Virus record (IMG/VR): IMGVR_UViG_3300005613_000255 | Coordinates: 1-32,577 of that record | From: a virus | Strand: one strand, 5' to 3' | DNA length: 32,577 nucleotides | Part shown: positions 1-9,599 of the stretch, in pieces | How positions within the stretch are numbered: position 1 is the first letter of the stretch | Layout of the letters: each line of letters opens with the position of its first letter | The notes under the pieces: generated by a model | Database searches by the model: none | Seen by the model: the letters and a program-made list of their open reading frames with translations, nothing else | Told to the model about the DNA's origin: nothing | Made by a program: the position numbers and the translations under genes

Positions 1-2829
1 AGCTTGATTCCCAGTCAGTAGAAATTCGCTTGAACTTACGGCTCCTGCGGATACGCCAACACCAATATTCCCACTCGCATCAACAAACAACCTCCCAGTC
101 CCATTAGTTGCTACCGCTACTTGATCTGCGCCGGGGCTGTAGATGCCGGTGTTGAGATCACCAGTGAACGTAAGTGACGGATCTGCAGCAGTACCTGTAT
201 CAAGAATAACATCATTGCCATTAGCATCGAGATCACCACCAAGTTGGGGTGTAGTATCAGTTACGATAGCAAAATTATCAACGTAATTCTTAGTTGCAGC
301 GTCTTGTGCAGAAGTAGGGTCAGTAACGCTGGTGATGCGGCTAGTGCTTACATCAACTGTACCAGTTCCATCTGGATTAAGAACAATGTTACCGTTACTT
401 GTACTGACAATTTGATAACTGTTAACATCAAGATCACCACCAAGTTGAGGAGTAGTATCTTCTACAAGCTCATCAATACCAGAAATCTGTGTATCAACAT
501 AAGATTTAGGTGCAGCTTCATCATTAGCAACAGGTGTACCAAGACCAGTAATCTTCTTACCGTTTACATCCAAGTCACCACCAAGTTGAGGAGTAAGATC
601 CGACAACAAATTAAATGCAATAGAACCTTCAGGGATGGTAACGAAACCAAGCTGTTGATCTACTTCAAAGATCGGGTCATCAGTCTGATTACCGCCAATA
701 GTAAACTTACCGTTGTGGTCAGTTGTAGCAGTCCAGATCTTACCGTTATTAAGCTCTGTCTTCTGCTTACTGTCATCAGGTACACCACCATTTTCAGGCA
801 GTGCTCGATAATCAGTACCACTACCAACGTATTCCATTGTATGACCGCTAGAAGCAATCATGGAGCGCAGATAGAACGATACAGCAGCATCATCACTGAT
901 TGCACCATTAAGACCTAAGTTAGTGCTACGGTTGTTAGGATCAGGTCGGCTAATCGTAACAGTCCAACCATTACCACCTTCGCTATCAGTGTTAGGTGTA
1001 GCAGAAAGAATAGGATAAATAACACTGTTTACCTCAACCAACATGTTAGTTGCAGGACGTTGAGTATCACCAAACCATCCAGCACCAGCAGTAGGTTGGT
1101 TAATGTTAAAGGTAATTGATGCATCAGCAGCAGCACCGTCAACATTAGATGTAAAGATAGCTGCAGTTGATTTACCATCAGCAACAAGTGCTTTCTCACC
1201 AAAGTCAGTTGTGGATGCAGCAAGGTTTGCCTGACCACCATTCAAAGTTTTAATGTGATACTTATTAAAGAAGGCATAGCTACTGGTGGCTTGGCAATAA
1301 CCGTTGTTAGTAACAAGAATACCAGGACCATTCAAGCCAACATGGGTGTAGCTATCACATACCATAGAACGTAGTGGTGAAGCACTATTAACAACACTAC
1401 CATCAACAAGAAGACCACCCCCTGTTGGTGCGGAATCTGTATCACCAGCGGCACCACCAGCAGGAGTGTTAGCATTTAGGTTGCTGTTATCAATCTCAGA
1501 ATCTGAGAAGTTAGTGCAGTTCTGAATGTACGGAGATTTGGTAATTGTTGCACCGCTATAAAATGCAAAGTTCCAACCCTGATTAGCAGGTAGTTCAGAA
1601 TCAACAGAGTTACCAGTACCTGAACCAGCCTTCATACCAGTCAATGTCAGGTTTTGAATAAATGAACCACTGTTCAATTCAAACAAAGCATGATTACCTG
1701 AACTTTGATCACCTTGAGTTGCAACAGTAGGGTGTACAATACAACTACGTAGTGCTTGACCAATAATAGATACGTTCTTTTTTTGAATTTGAATAGGAGC
1801 TGCTTCTTGATACACACCAGCAGCAACAACTACAACACTACCGTCACCATAAAGTGAATCACCATTAATTTGGGTTACAGCAGCTTTAATGGACTTTTTA
1901 GGACGACTAATACGGTGTCCATCATTTGCATCATCACCAGAGCTAGCGTCTACATAAACAACCTTAGGTTGGTTGGTAAACGTACCACCAGAAGTAATAC
2001 CAACCCAGTTAGAACCAGTCCAAACAGAAAGGGTCAAGTCATCATCAACATCAACCCAAGTCTTGCCTGTCTCCCAATCACTTCCAACTGGTGTACTATT
2101 TTGAACAAGTGTATCAAAACGCTTTGCAGCAGCAACAGCAGTAAAGATGTTATTCTCCGTAACAGTAGTACTAGCATCCTGCTCTGCTTCAGTAATAATA
2201 TCTTCGTTTTTAATCTTACTGAAATCAATAGCGTTATCAGCAAGACCAAGGGTAATCGTACCGTCGCCATCATCAGTTACAGTAATACCAGTACCATCAG
2301 TACCAATATCATTAGTAATGACACCATCAATACGTTCATCAATAGCTTGAGTAGTAGCAATGTGATCATTATCACTGACCCAAGTCTCAGTGCTTTCAAT
2401 GGTTTCAGTTAGTTCATCTTGAAACCGTGCATCAATAGCAGCAGTAGTAGCAACCTGACTGTCATTACTAACCCAGGTTTCATTGGATTTAATTGTTTCA
2501 GTATCTACGTCCCAAGTATTATTTTTAATCTCTTGGACAGAGTAGTTATTTTGAGTGTAATTACTATTTAAGTCTTCTGCTTTAATAGCAGAACCAGGAA
2601 AGAATGTAGCGCTAAGTGTATCAATATTCGTATCACGATAAATACGAATATCTACACCGTTAGCTGGGGCGGTATTAAATTGAACAGTTGTAGCGTTGGC
2701 AAGTGTATATGCAGTTGTAGAAGTGCCGTCAAGAGTAATCTTGATGTCGGACTCTTCGATATATGGGAATGTAAAAGAAAAGAGGACGGTTGACCCGTCC
2801 CCAGTGTATGTGTTTTGTGTAATTGCCAT
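1..2829 (-). CDS. Tail fibre protein (T7 gp17-like N-terminus), 3' end cut by window edge
   Basis: A frame open from ATG at 2829 to base 1 encodes 943 residues with no stop, so the C-terminus is outside the window. It begins MAITQNTYTGDGSTVLFSF, the opening of the T7 tail-fibre N-terminal domain that attaches the fibre to the tail (about residues 1-110). Two repeats of the form ETWVS...ATT.AID.R (about 117-166) look like a trimeric stalk. Around residue 292 YVDASSGDDANDG starts a Gly/Asn/Ser/Thr-rich stretch likely to form a beta-helix. Three TPQLGGDLD repeats follow near residues 745, 790 and 857. It starts 3 bases after the internal virion protein stop, as T7 gene 17 follows gene 16. The role is host receptor binding. 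Which surface structure it recognises cannot be read from the sequence. Confidence 0.93.
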   Translation of the reverse strand, partial: MAITQNTYTGDGSTVLFSFTFPYIEESDIKITLDGTSTTAYTLANATTVQFNTAPANGVDIRIYRDTNIDTLSATFFPGSAIKAEDLNSNYTQNNYSVQEIKNNTWDVDTETIKSNETWVSNDSQVATTAAIDARFQDELTETIESTETWVSDNDHIATTQAIDERIDGVITNDIGTDGTGITVTDDGDGTITLGLADNAIDFSKIKNEDIITEAEQDASTTVTENNIFTAVAAAKRFDTLVQNSTPVGSDWETGKTWVDVDDDLTLSVWTGSNWVGITSGGTFTNQPKVVYVDASSGDDANDGHRISRPKKSIKAAVTQINGDSLYGDGSVVVVAAGVYQEAAPIQIQKKNVSIIGQALRSCIVHPTVATQGDQSSGNHALFELNSGSFIQNLTLTGMKAGSGTGNSVDSELPANQGWNFAFYSGATITKSPYIQNCTNFSDSEIDNSNLNANTPAGGAAGDTDSAPTGGGLLVDGSVVNSASPLRSMVCDSYTHVGLNGPGILVTNNGYCQATSSYAFFNKYHIKTLNGGQANLAASTTDFGEKALVADGKSTAAIFTSNVDGAAADASITFNINQPTAGAGWFGDTQRPATNMLVEVNSVIYPILSATPNTDSEGGNGWTVTISRPDPNNRSTNLGLNGAISDDAAVSFYLRSMIASSGHTMEYVGSGTDYRALPENGGVPDDSKQKTELNNGKIWTATTDHNGKFTIGGNQTDDPIFEVDQQLGFVTIPEGSIAFNLLSDLTPQLGGDLDVNGKKITGLGTPVANDEAAPKSYVDTQISGIDELVEDTTPQLGGDLDVNSYQIVSTSNGNIVLNPDGTGTVDVSTSRITSVTDPTSAQDAATKNYVDNFAIVTDTTPQLGGDLDANGNDVILDTGTAADPSLTFTGDLNTGIYSPGADQVAVATNGTGRLFVDASGNIGVGVSAGAVSSSEFLLTGNQA
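231..600 (-). repeat. Three TPQLGGDLD(V/A)N repeats in the tail fibre
   Basis: Near-identical 28-base units lie at 573-600, 432-459 and 231-258, encoding (D/T)TPQLGGDLDVNG-type segments. The first two are each followed after 20-45 residues by a Y-V-D segment (KSYVDTQI, KNYVDNF). This repeat type is common in phage fibre shafts. The spacing differs between copies (about 47 and 65 residues), so these are protein repeats and not a simple tandem DNA duplication. Confidence 0.85.
2772..2802 (-). terminator. Terminator-like hairpin inside the tail fibre start
   Basis: On the minus strand GGGGACGG and CCGTCCTC can pair (8 bp, one G-U) around a 5-base GTCAA loop, followed at once by TTTTCTTTT. This is the shape of an intrinsic terminator, but it lies within about codons 10-20 of the fibre gene. 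The protein motif coded here (GDGSTVLFSF) is itself conserved, so the structure may be a by-product of coding. If it works, it would reduce fibre transcripts relative to the core proteins. Confidence 0.4.
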
Positions 2830-2832
2830 TGT

Positions 2833-5800
2833 TTATTTAGAGAATTTCTCCATATGGTCAAGGAACCGTTCAGCAGCAGCTTGATCACCACCCCTGAGAT
2901 AACTACCAGTGACTTCTTGAATGTACATTTTACGATTAATCGAATCTCGACTAGGTGATGTAGCAGAAGCCATTCTCATAGCTTGACGTAACTCACGATC
3001 CAACAGGATGTGGACGCTTTCAAATTCACTTAGATCTGGTTCACGCCCAGCATTAACAGCTTTCATGTAGTTCTTACGGAATTGTTTAGCTTCCGTTGTT
3101 TGCATGACACGTTTAATGCCTTCTTTGAACAAACCATCACGACCCATAATATCAGTAATTTCAGATCGTTCTTCAGTCGTCAACTCAACACCCTTACCAT
3201 TGGTACGGAGAGTAGGACGTGCATCATATTCAATATCAATAAGGAATTGTTTTTCTGGGCTAATCTCACCATTTACTTTCCAAGGCATATAAGTGTTCCA
3301 CACCCTTGCCAAGAAATTATCAGGGATTCCAACAGGACCACCATCAATCCAATCATATTTAACTGGAAGTTCTCCTTTAACACCAGGCAGACGATTTTGA
3401 ACCATAGTAAATAGATCCATCTCTACTTCTTTTAGACCAGGATCCATAAGACGAGAGATCTCAGCAAGCTGACTAGAACCAGGAATAGTAGCACTTGTTA
3501 GGAAACTAGAAGACCATTTGTTAATAGCTCCAACATCACCCCTAACTACATCAAGGAATGGCTGAATACCAGCAAGCATAGTCTTTTCTGTAACAGAAGA
3601 TGCAAAGATAAAAGATAACTTTTTAAATTGTTCACCAATATCATTTGCTGATAATGAATCAAAGTTATCTGCTACATCAGCAGTTAATGCTAACCAATTG
3701 GTAATAGGACCAAGGTTATCATAACTAACCCACTTACCACCAGGCAAACGAATAGACCGTGGTTTCCAATTAGCATCACGCCTTAGTGCTTGTTTCTGTC
3801 TGTTGTAATGACCATTACCAGTAATTCGGTCTGACATAAACAAACTAACAGCACCAGTAACAGCAAGAGCACCTAGAGCTTTACGTCCTTTAATATCAGC
3901 ACGAATCTCATTGTACTTTGCTCTTGCATTGTAAGGTGTAACTTCAATACCTCTTGAAGTGAGCAATTGCTCAACCTCATCAATTGGCATATCTTCAAAA
4001 GGTCTTCTAAATGAATTAAAATCTTTTACAAAGACACCAAGAGGAGTATAAGAAGCCATCAATGAAAGTTCATTAAGAGGAGTTTTAGTGAACAACAAAA
4101 ATGGTTTTAAAATAGGTGCTCTACGAATCATGGCAGACAATGCATCATTAGCTTTATTGTCAAGATTCAATGCGATCTCACCTGCTGTAGCCTTCACAGC
4201 TTTATCAGTAATAAGATCATTTTCATCAAACATTTCCTTACGTACTTTACGGTATAAAGCATCAGCACGTTTAGCATCAAATTCTAGCTTACCACCTTGA
4301 GTAATTTCATCAAATGCTCTACCTTTTGCTTCGGCTGTAGCAATCATGGATTGGGTAAATCCATCAAAGGCTTGCATTGCACGATTACCAAACCTAAGCC
4401 AAGGATGATTAGCAAGATCATTCATATTATTGACGATCTCCATCATAGTTTGAGGACCGTACTCACCTTGTGCTGCTTTAGCATCAGCAAATGTCTGAAG
4501 AATTTCAAGTTGCTTTTCATTCTTCAGACCCATATCATCACGTAATTCAATAAGATTAGGATCAGCTCCTGACCTTTTGAATACTTGATTCATGTACTCA
4601 AATGAATCTTGCAGTGTTTCAATGACACTATTATACTGATACCATCCCCTTCTAAGGGTTTCCTTATCACCATGCAATAAAGCACCAACAGAAGCCCTGA
4701 ATGGTTTTTCAATGAGTTGTGCGGTGTTAGCAATACCAGCTTTAATTGGTGTGGCAAAAGCACTCAATGCACTATTGTACACATTAGAATAAAAACCCTT
4801 CATCACAACAGAAGGAATCTCAGGTTGATTATCAATCAATGCTTTACTTAGTACACCAGTAGATTGCTTAACATAGTTATTAAGACGTGTAATGCTATTT
4901 ACATTACCATCAGTAAACTCATAAGCCATCATCAATGGTGCTAGAAGTTCAGGATTATTGTCTTTAATCTCACGTAAATTGTCAACTGTTACCTTAGCAT
5001 CTTGTTTAATACGTTCAATAGCAGCAAGGGTTTGGTTCTTTTCATTTTTAATAAGGTTCTGCATTCTTGTGGCTTCAGCCATATTAAATGCTTCAGAACC
5101 TTTCTTTGTCATACGATTCCAAAGGTTCAGCATATTCAATGCTCTACCACGAGAATAGGAAGTCATACCCTTTTGTGCCATAAGGAACTCAACCCTATCA
5201 AGGATTTGTTCTTGAGCACGTTCAATAGCAGGTGTTCCTTCAGTAAGACGCATACCTTGTGCCATATCAGAAATCTGACCACCCATAGAAGTACCTACAT
5301 ACGCTTGAGAACGCATGTAATCCATGTTCATGTAATCATCCATGTACTTCTTAATAGCACCCATGACACCAGCATAAGCTTCTGACTTAAGTACAGGAGC
5401 ACCAGTATCAACATCCAAACCTTGATAGTTTTTGATGACACGTTTCAGTTCAGAAACATCCATCTTATAGAAATCAGCAGCAAGCTTTTCTCCAGTTTCT
5501 ACAACTTCAGCATGACTAATGTATTTACCAGATGCTGTTTTGTAACCATATTCACCAGCATCTTTTAGCTGTTCAGCAAGACCACGAATAATCATTTCTT
5601 GATTACCAGAAGCTTCCAAACCATACTTCAGTGCACCTTCAGAGATTACGCTACCAACACGTCCGTAGATACTATCAATGTTTTCCATAACACGAACAGC
5701 ATCAACAGAAGCACCTACGATACCAAGGTCATCAACAGAACGAATACCTTGCTCTTGATAACCATAAAGATCATGATAACCAAAGATAGGTTCAGATTCA

Positions 5801-6945
5801 TCAAGAGTTTGTTGTACTACCGTCCTAGGGTTTTCTGCAGCTATATTCTCCCAACCTTGACGATTAACATCATCCATGTTTTCCCAGGACTCAGTATAAA
5901 TACGATTGGCTTCTTCAGGAGAAAGATTAGTTGCCCGAGAAGACATTGATTCAATGTAATACTCTCTACCAGTCATAGGTGTTTCAGTTGTGACCGTTCG
6001 ACCATCAACGTTATACTCACCAATCTCATCCAATGCTTCAGATCTCCTAGCAGCAGAAGTTTCAACTACTTCCTCAGGAGTACCTTCAATTGTAATGTTT
6101 TCTTTAAACCAGTTCTTAGCCTTTTCAGACTCAGGTACCCATTGTGTAGCTCTATCAATACCTCTTGCTGCTTTAAACAGTCTACTAAAACCAAGCAGCA
6201 CATCAGTACCAACACCAAGATATGTACCTTCTGTTACGTTCTTAGCACGTTTAGTATCAGGACTATCAACATCAAGTGTTGCTACATCATCAGGAATCCA
6301 ACCAAACCACCGAGGCCAAGTCTTACGAAGTGTACCAGCAAGGTTATCATCCTCTTGGTTAAGTTCTACTGTATAGTCTACAAAGGCCCCTGCACCGGCT
6401 CCAAAGGCTGCTTCACCAATCTTACGTACAGCAGGGTCAGAGAGAAACTTAGAGCCCTTTGCAGCACCTCTCAGGGCTGGTATACCCGCACCAGAAAGTA
6501 GAAGTGTAGGAATAACAATAGAAGAAATTTCCCTTACACTTTGCATAACATCACTTTCAAACTTAGGTACTTTGGGAATGTTTACATTAGGAATTAAATT
6601 CAGTAAATCAGCAGCAAAGTCCAACATACTTGTAGGGGCTGCTAATGCTGCTTCAAATGACCCCCTAGGATCAGTGGCAAACGTCCCTAGTTCACCACCA
6701 ATCTGTACATCACGAATACTAGGTCTCTTTTGTTTAGAGTCGGTCGTCTGACCGACGACCTCAGTGGGTTCTTTCATAACCGGTACCGTAGCAGCCGGTT
6801 TGGGAACCTTAGGTTGTTCAACTTGTTGGGTTTCTAACTGCTCTAGTTGAGATTGAACTTGTTGTTGTTCAAGAAGAATCTTTTGACGTTGTTCTTCAGT
6901 TAGCTCAGGCATACCTGCCAACAGTTGCTCTTCATAATCGTTCAT
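2833..6945 (-). CDS. Internal virion protein, T7 gp16-like core/ejection protein
   Basis: 1370 residues, close to the 1318 of T7 gp16, and in the same place: directly after the gp15-like gene and before the tail fibre. The N-terminal 70 residues are Gln-rich and charged (EEQRQKILLEQQQVQSQ), followed by a Pro-rich linker. Hydrophobic Gly/Ala-rich segments near residues 140-190 (TLLLSGAGIPALRGAAKG, GEAAFGAGAGAFVDY) could insert in a membrane. The rest is long, helical and charged. I see no lytic transglycosylase motif at the N-terminus, where T7 gp16 carries one; a lytic-type domain lies instead in the neighbouring gp15-like protein. The expected role is to leave the capsid and form the DNA conduit through the cell envelope. 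The call rests on size, order and composition more than on motifs. Confidence 0.8.
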   Translation of the reverse strand: MNDYEEQLLAGMPELTEEQRQKILLEQQQVQSQLEQLETQQVEQPKVPKPAATVPVMKEPTEVVGQTTDSKQKRPSIRDVQIGGELGTFATDPRGSFEAALAAPTSMLDFAADLLNLIPNVNIPKVPKFESDVMQSVREISSIVIPTLLLSGAGIPALRGAAKGSKFLSDPAVRKIGEAAFGAGAGAFVDYTVELNQEDDNLAGTLRKTWPRWFGWIPDDVATLDVDSPDTKRAKNVTEGTYLGVGTDVLLGFSRLFKAARGIDRATQWVPESEKAKNWFKENITIEGTPEEVVETSAARRSEALDEIGEYNVDGRTVTTETPMTGREYYIESMSSRATNLSPEEANRIYTESWENMDDVNRQGWENIAAENPRTVVQQTLDESEPIFGYHDLYGYQEQGIRSVDDLGIVGASVDAVRVMENIDSIYGRVGSVISEGALKYGLEASGNQEMIIRGLAEQLKDAGEYGYKTASGKYISHAEVVETGEKLAADFYKMDVSELKRVIKNYQGLDVDTGAPVLKSEAYAGVMGAIKKYMDDYMNMDYMRSQAYVGTSMGGQISDMAQGMRLTEGTPAIERAQEQILDRVEFLMAQKGMTSYSRGRALNMLNLWNRMTKKGSEAFNMAEATRMQNLIKNEKNQTLAAIERIKQDAKVTVDNLREIKDNNPELLAPLMMAYEFTDGNVNSITRLNNYVKQSTGVLSKALIDNQPEIPSVVMKGFYSNVYNSALSAFATPIKAGIANTAQLIEKPFRASVGALLHGDKETLRRGWYQYNSVIETLQDSFEYMNQVFKRSGADPNLIELRDDMGLKNEKQLEILQTFADAKAAQGEYGPQTMMEIVNNMNDLANHPWLRFGNRAMQAFDGFTQSMIATAEAKGRAFDEITQGGKLEFDAKRADALYRKVRKEMFDENDLITDKAVKATAGEIALNLDNKANDALSAMIRRAPILKPFLLFTKTPLNELSLMASYTPLGVFVKDFNSFRRPFEDMPIDEVEQLLTSRGIEVTPYNARAKYNEIRADIKGRKALGALAVTGAVSLFMSDRITGNGHYNRQKQALRRDANWKPRSIRLPGGKWVSYDNLGPITNWLALTADVADNFDSLSANDIGEQFKKLSFIFASSVTEKTMLAGIQPFLDVVRGDVGAINKWSSSFLTSATIPGSSQLAEISRLMDPGLKEVEMDLFTMVQNRLPGVKGELPVKYDWIDGGPVGIPDNFLARVWNTYMPWKVNGEISPEKQFLIDIEYDARPTLRTNGKGVELTTEERSEITDIMGRDGLFKEGIKRVMQTTEAKQFRKNYMKAVNAGREPDLSEFESVHILLDRELRQAMRMASATSPSRDSINRKMYIQEVTGSYLRGGDQAAAERFLDHMEKFSK
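6742..6800 (-). repeat. Two perfect inverted repeats in the 5' linker of the gp16-like gene
   Basis: GGTCGTC/GACGACC (6742-6748 and 6754-6760, 5-base loop) and AACCGG/CCGGTT (6778-6783 and 6795-6800, 11-base loop) lie 17 bases apart in the part coding the Pro-rich linker, about residues 48-68. Neither is followed by a T-run, so they do not look like terminators. They may be chance or an RNA processing or pausing site. Confidence 0.35.
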
Positions 6946-6948
6946 AGT

Positions 6949-9594
6949 TTACCTAACAGCATTAATCATTGCACGTTCTTGTGCTGTAGCGTTGAGATCA
7001 GCACCAACCCATTGACCGATTCCATTAGCTGAATTACGTAGCAACCAAAGTGCCATCTTATCTTGGATATCAGGTGTAAATTTAGTATTAGGATTAATAC
7101 CCATTTGACTTACAACACTAGCCAAAGTAAGACCAATAAATTGATACCTCCCGACAGCGTGGAGTTTACCTTGATTGAACCATTGTTGCATACTCATACT
7201 AGGCCCAGGATCAGCTTGAAGAGTCATAATCTCTGCAATCGTTAGGCTAGTAAGAGGTCGATTGCCGTGTTGCGGCATCAAACTAAACGGACCACGATAA
7301 CCGAGGACTTCTGTTCCTCCTTTTGCTCCACCTTGATTCACTGCATCATACCCACCAGAACTTTCGGATTCATATGCAGCAATAGCATCTAAAGCAGCAC
7401 GTTCATTAGAGCTGACATTACCCCTAATTGGAGCAGTAGCAACCCCTCCAAATGTCGTAGCATTAGCCCTGTTGACACGATCATTAGTCCTATACGTATC
7501 ATATAACCTACGAATAACAGGAGGTACACTTGCTTTAATATCTTTCAATAGAGTATCTTTGGGTTCGATTGGATCAACATCAATTCCACTAGCAAGATAA
7601 TTAATAAATGTCAAAGGATCAACACCCATTAATGCCGCTCCAGCTTTAATCATAGGTGGGGCTTCTTTCCCGGCATACATTGCATTATAGGCTTCATGGA
7701 AGTTAGCGTGACCAACAGCATTAAAGGCATACTTTGGATCATTTCTAAATTTAGGTTTTATAATTTCACCCAGAAGTTTGTTATAATTGTTTAATGATTG
7801 ACCAGCTTCTTGGGCATCTTCTTTAATTTGATTTTCAATCTCACTGTACCTACCTTCAGTGGTAATAGCACCAGGAGTTTCTTGAAGTGTTTTAATTTGC
7901 TGTAAAGTTAAAGATAATGCTTCTTCAGGCGATTCAAGACGAGCAAGATTCTGTTTGTATTGACGCTTATACTTATCTTGCATCAAAATAACAGAGTAGT
8001 TAGAAGCACCTGTAATTGGTGCAGCCTTAATCCTTGGGTCCTGACTGACAGCAGCTTCAATTGATTTTATGTGTGACTTAACCACAGGGGTGTCATACAT
8101 CTTCATCATATTTTGCACAGTCGGTAAAAACTGATTTTTAATCTTCTGTGACACCTGTGTGGTGCTAAGAATATCCATAGCTTCCTTATACCTACCATCA
8201 TCCAACAACTTAGTTAGTTGGACTTCTTGCTGCCTACGGATGAACTCAGGGGCAGAGTTCTCAACGACAAAATCAACAACAGGACTATCCGAAACACCTA
8301 ATTGAATAGCCCTATTTTTAATTTCATTGACTTCAGCTTCATCAAAGATCCCATCTTCATCTACACCGAATGAATCAGCAAGTTGTGCAAGTTGAGCATT
8401 AGCCTCCATCTCACGTTGAGTTTGACTGAGGTTATAATCAGAAACACTTTGACGTTTAGATGTCCTGATAGCTGAAGCTAGCTGTGCAGCAATATCAGGG
8501 TACTGTTTAGCAATAGTAGTTGTTTGATTACCAATAGTCAAAGGATAATCAAGAACCTGCTGTGCTTCCTCGGGTGAAACCATACCACTCTTCAAACCAT
8601 TCTCCGTCCAATCAGCTAGCGCTTCACGCTTCCACCGAGCTGGATCGGTTTGAATCTGTTGCATTACAGCATCAATACCACCACTCTTCACAAACTCAGT
8701 TTGAAGGTTTTCTTGGTACTGAAGAGGGATTTCTTTTTTCCTTTTAGCTGCTGCTTCACGGCTAATACCAGACACAATTTGAGTACCGTATGATCTAATC
8801 TGTCTAAGTAGACCAGATTTTTCCAGCATCTCTGGCCTTGCATTAGGTAGGTTCTCAGTTATGTATTCAGACGTGAACGACCTAAGCCGTGCTTGAACTT
8901 GCTCTGGAGTAGCGTCAGGACCAAGTTCTTGAATTATTTTATCAGTAGCAACAGTATACTTAAGATACTCTTGTTGATAAGCTGCTTGGGTGTTTAAATA
9001 ACGCTGGGGTGGGTTATTACGAGATAGATTATAAAGGCTACGAACTTGATCCTCAGAAGCTCCAGAGTCAATGAAGTTCTTGACAACCTCAGTCTGCCTA
9101 AATGCAGAACTAGATAGGTTACGGTCAAGTTTAGAAACTTCATACAATGTCTTATAATCAACACCAGCTTCAATTACATTCTGAATAGCAAGTGTTTGAA
9201 GTTTTTTTTGACGGTTTTCTTCAAACTGACCGGCAAGTTCAAATGCAGTATTAGAAAAAGAACTGAGATCTTTATAAAATTGTTGAGTTTGAGCAGCTTG
9301 AATCTGATCATTCCTCAACGCGATCTCAGTGTCCCGCCTCAATGTATCTTGAAATGCTTTACGGTTCTGTGTTTCAAATTGAAAGTTATTTTCTCTAGTT
9401 TGTTGCTCAACTTCATTGGCTTGTTGTTGAGCACGGAGGTAAATCTCTTGATTCTTTTGCAGGAACGCCTGTGCCGTGTTCATACCACGGACAATACGTT
9501 GTGTCTGCTCTTTAATTTTACCTGTTTCGTCAGGGACTTTCAACTGGTTCTCAGCAAAACTCCCCTGTTTAGCAAATTGTTTGTATTTAGCCAT
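6949..9594 (-). CDS. Internal virion protein (gp15-like) with C-terminal lytic transglycosylase-like domain
   Basis: 881 residues between the gp14-like and gp16-like genes, where T7 has gp15 (747 residues). Residues 1-700 are Gln/Glu-rich, mostly helical and coiled-coil-like, as expected for a core protein. The last 142 residues (about 740-881) differ. AAYESESSGGYDAVNQGG followed by LHAVGRYQFIGLTL is the pattern of phage muramidase/transglycosylase domains; E752 or E754 is the likely catalytic acid and GRYQFI the substrate-groove motif. In T7 the transglycosylase sits at the N-terminus of gp16, so here the activity appears to have moved to the other core protein. The likely role is local opening of the cell wall during DNA ejection. 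The gene starts 5 bases after the gp14-like stop. Confidence 0.82.
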   Translation of the reverse strand: MAKYKQFAKQGSFAENQLKVPDETGKIKEQTQRIVRGMNTAQAFLQKNQEIYLRAQQQANEVEQQTRENNFQFETQNRKAFQDTLRRDTEIALRNDQIQAAQTQQFYKDLSSFSNTAFELAGQFEENRQKKLQTLAIQNVIEAGVDYKTLYEVSKLDRNLSSSAFRQTEVVKNFIDSGASEDQVRSLYNLSRNNPPQRYLNTQAAYQQEYLKYTVATDKIIQELGPDATPEQVQARLRSFTSEYITENLPNARPEMLEKSGLLRQIRSYGTQIVSGISREAAAKRKKEIPLQYQENLQTEFVKSGGIDAVMQQIQTDPARWKREALADWTENGLKSGMVSPEEAQQVLDYPLTIGNQTTTIAKQYPDIAAQLASAIRTSKRQSVSDYNLSQTQREMEANAQLAQLADSFGVDEDGIFDEAEVNEIKNRAIQLGVSDSPVVDFVVENSAPEFIRRQQEVQLTKLLDDGRYKEAMDILSTTQVSQKIKNQFLPTVQNMMKMYDTPVVKSHIKSIEAAVSQDPRIKAAPITGASNYSVILMQDKYKRQYKQNLARLESPEEALSLTLQQIKTLQETPGAITTEGRYSEIENQIKEDAQEAGQSLNNYNKLLGEIIKPKFRNDPKYAFNAVGHANFHEAYNAMYAGKEAPPMIKAGAALMGVDPLTFINYLASGIDVDPIEPKDTLLKDIKASVPPVIRRLYDTYRTNDRVNRANATTFGGVATAPIRGNVSSNERAALDAIAAYESESSGGYDAVNQGGAKGGTEVLGYRGPFSLMPQHGNRPLTSLTIAEIMTLQADPGPSMSMQQWFNQGKLHAVGRYQFIGLTLASVVSQMGINPNTKFTPDIQDKMALWLLRNSANGIGQWVGADLNATAQERAMINAVR

Positions 9595-9599
9595 AGTTA

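Noticed and set aside
244-918. Plus-strand frame of 224 codons opposite the tail fibre
   Set aside because: Antisense shadow of the repetitive fibre gene, low-complexity Ile/Asn/Thr product, no supporting signals.
7775-7800. Short A/T-rich runs in the gp15-like gene resembling promoter boxes
   Set aside because: Coding region with no spacing-consistent partner; the composition explains them.
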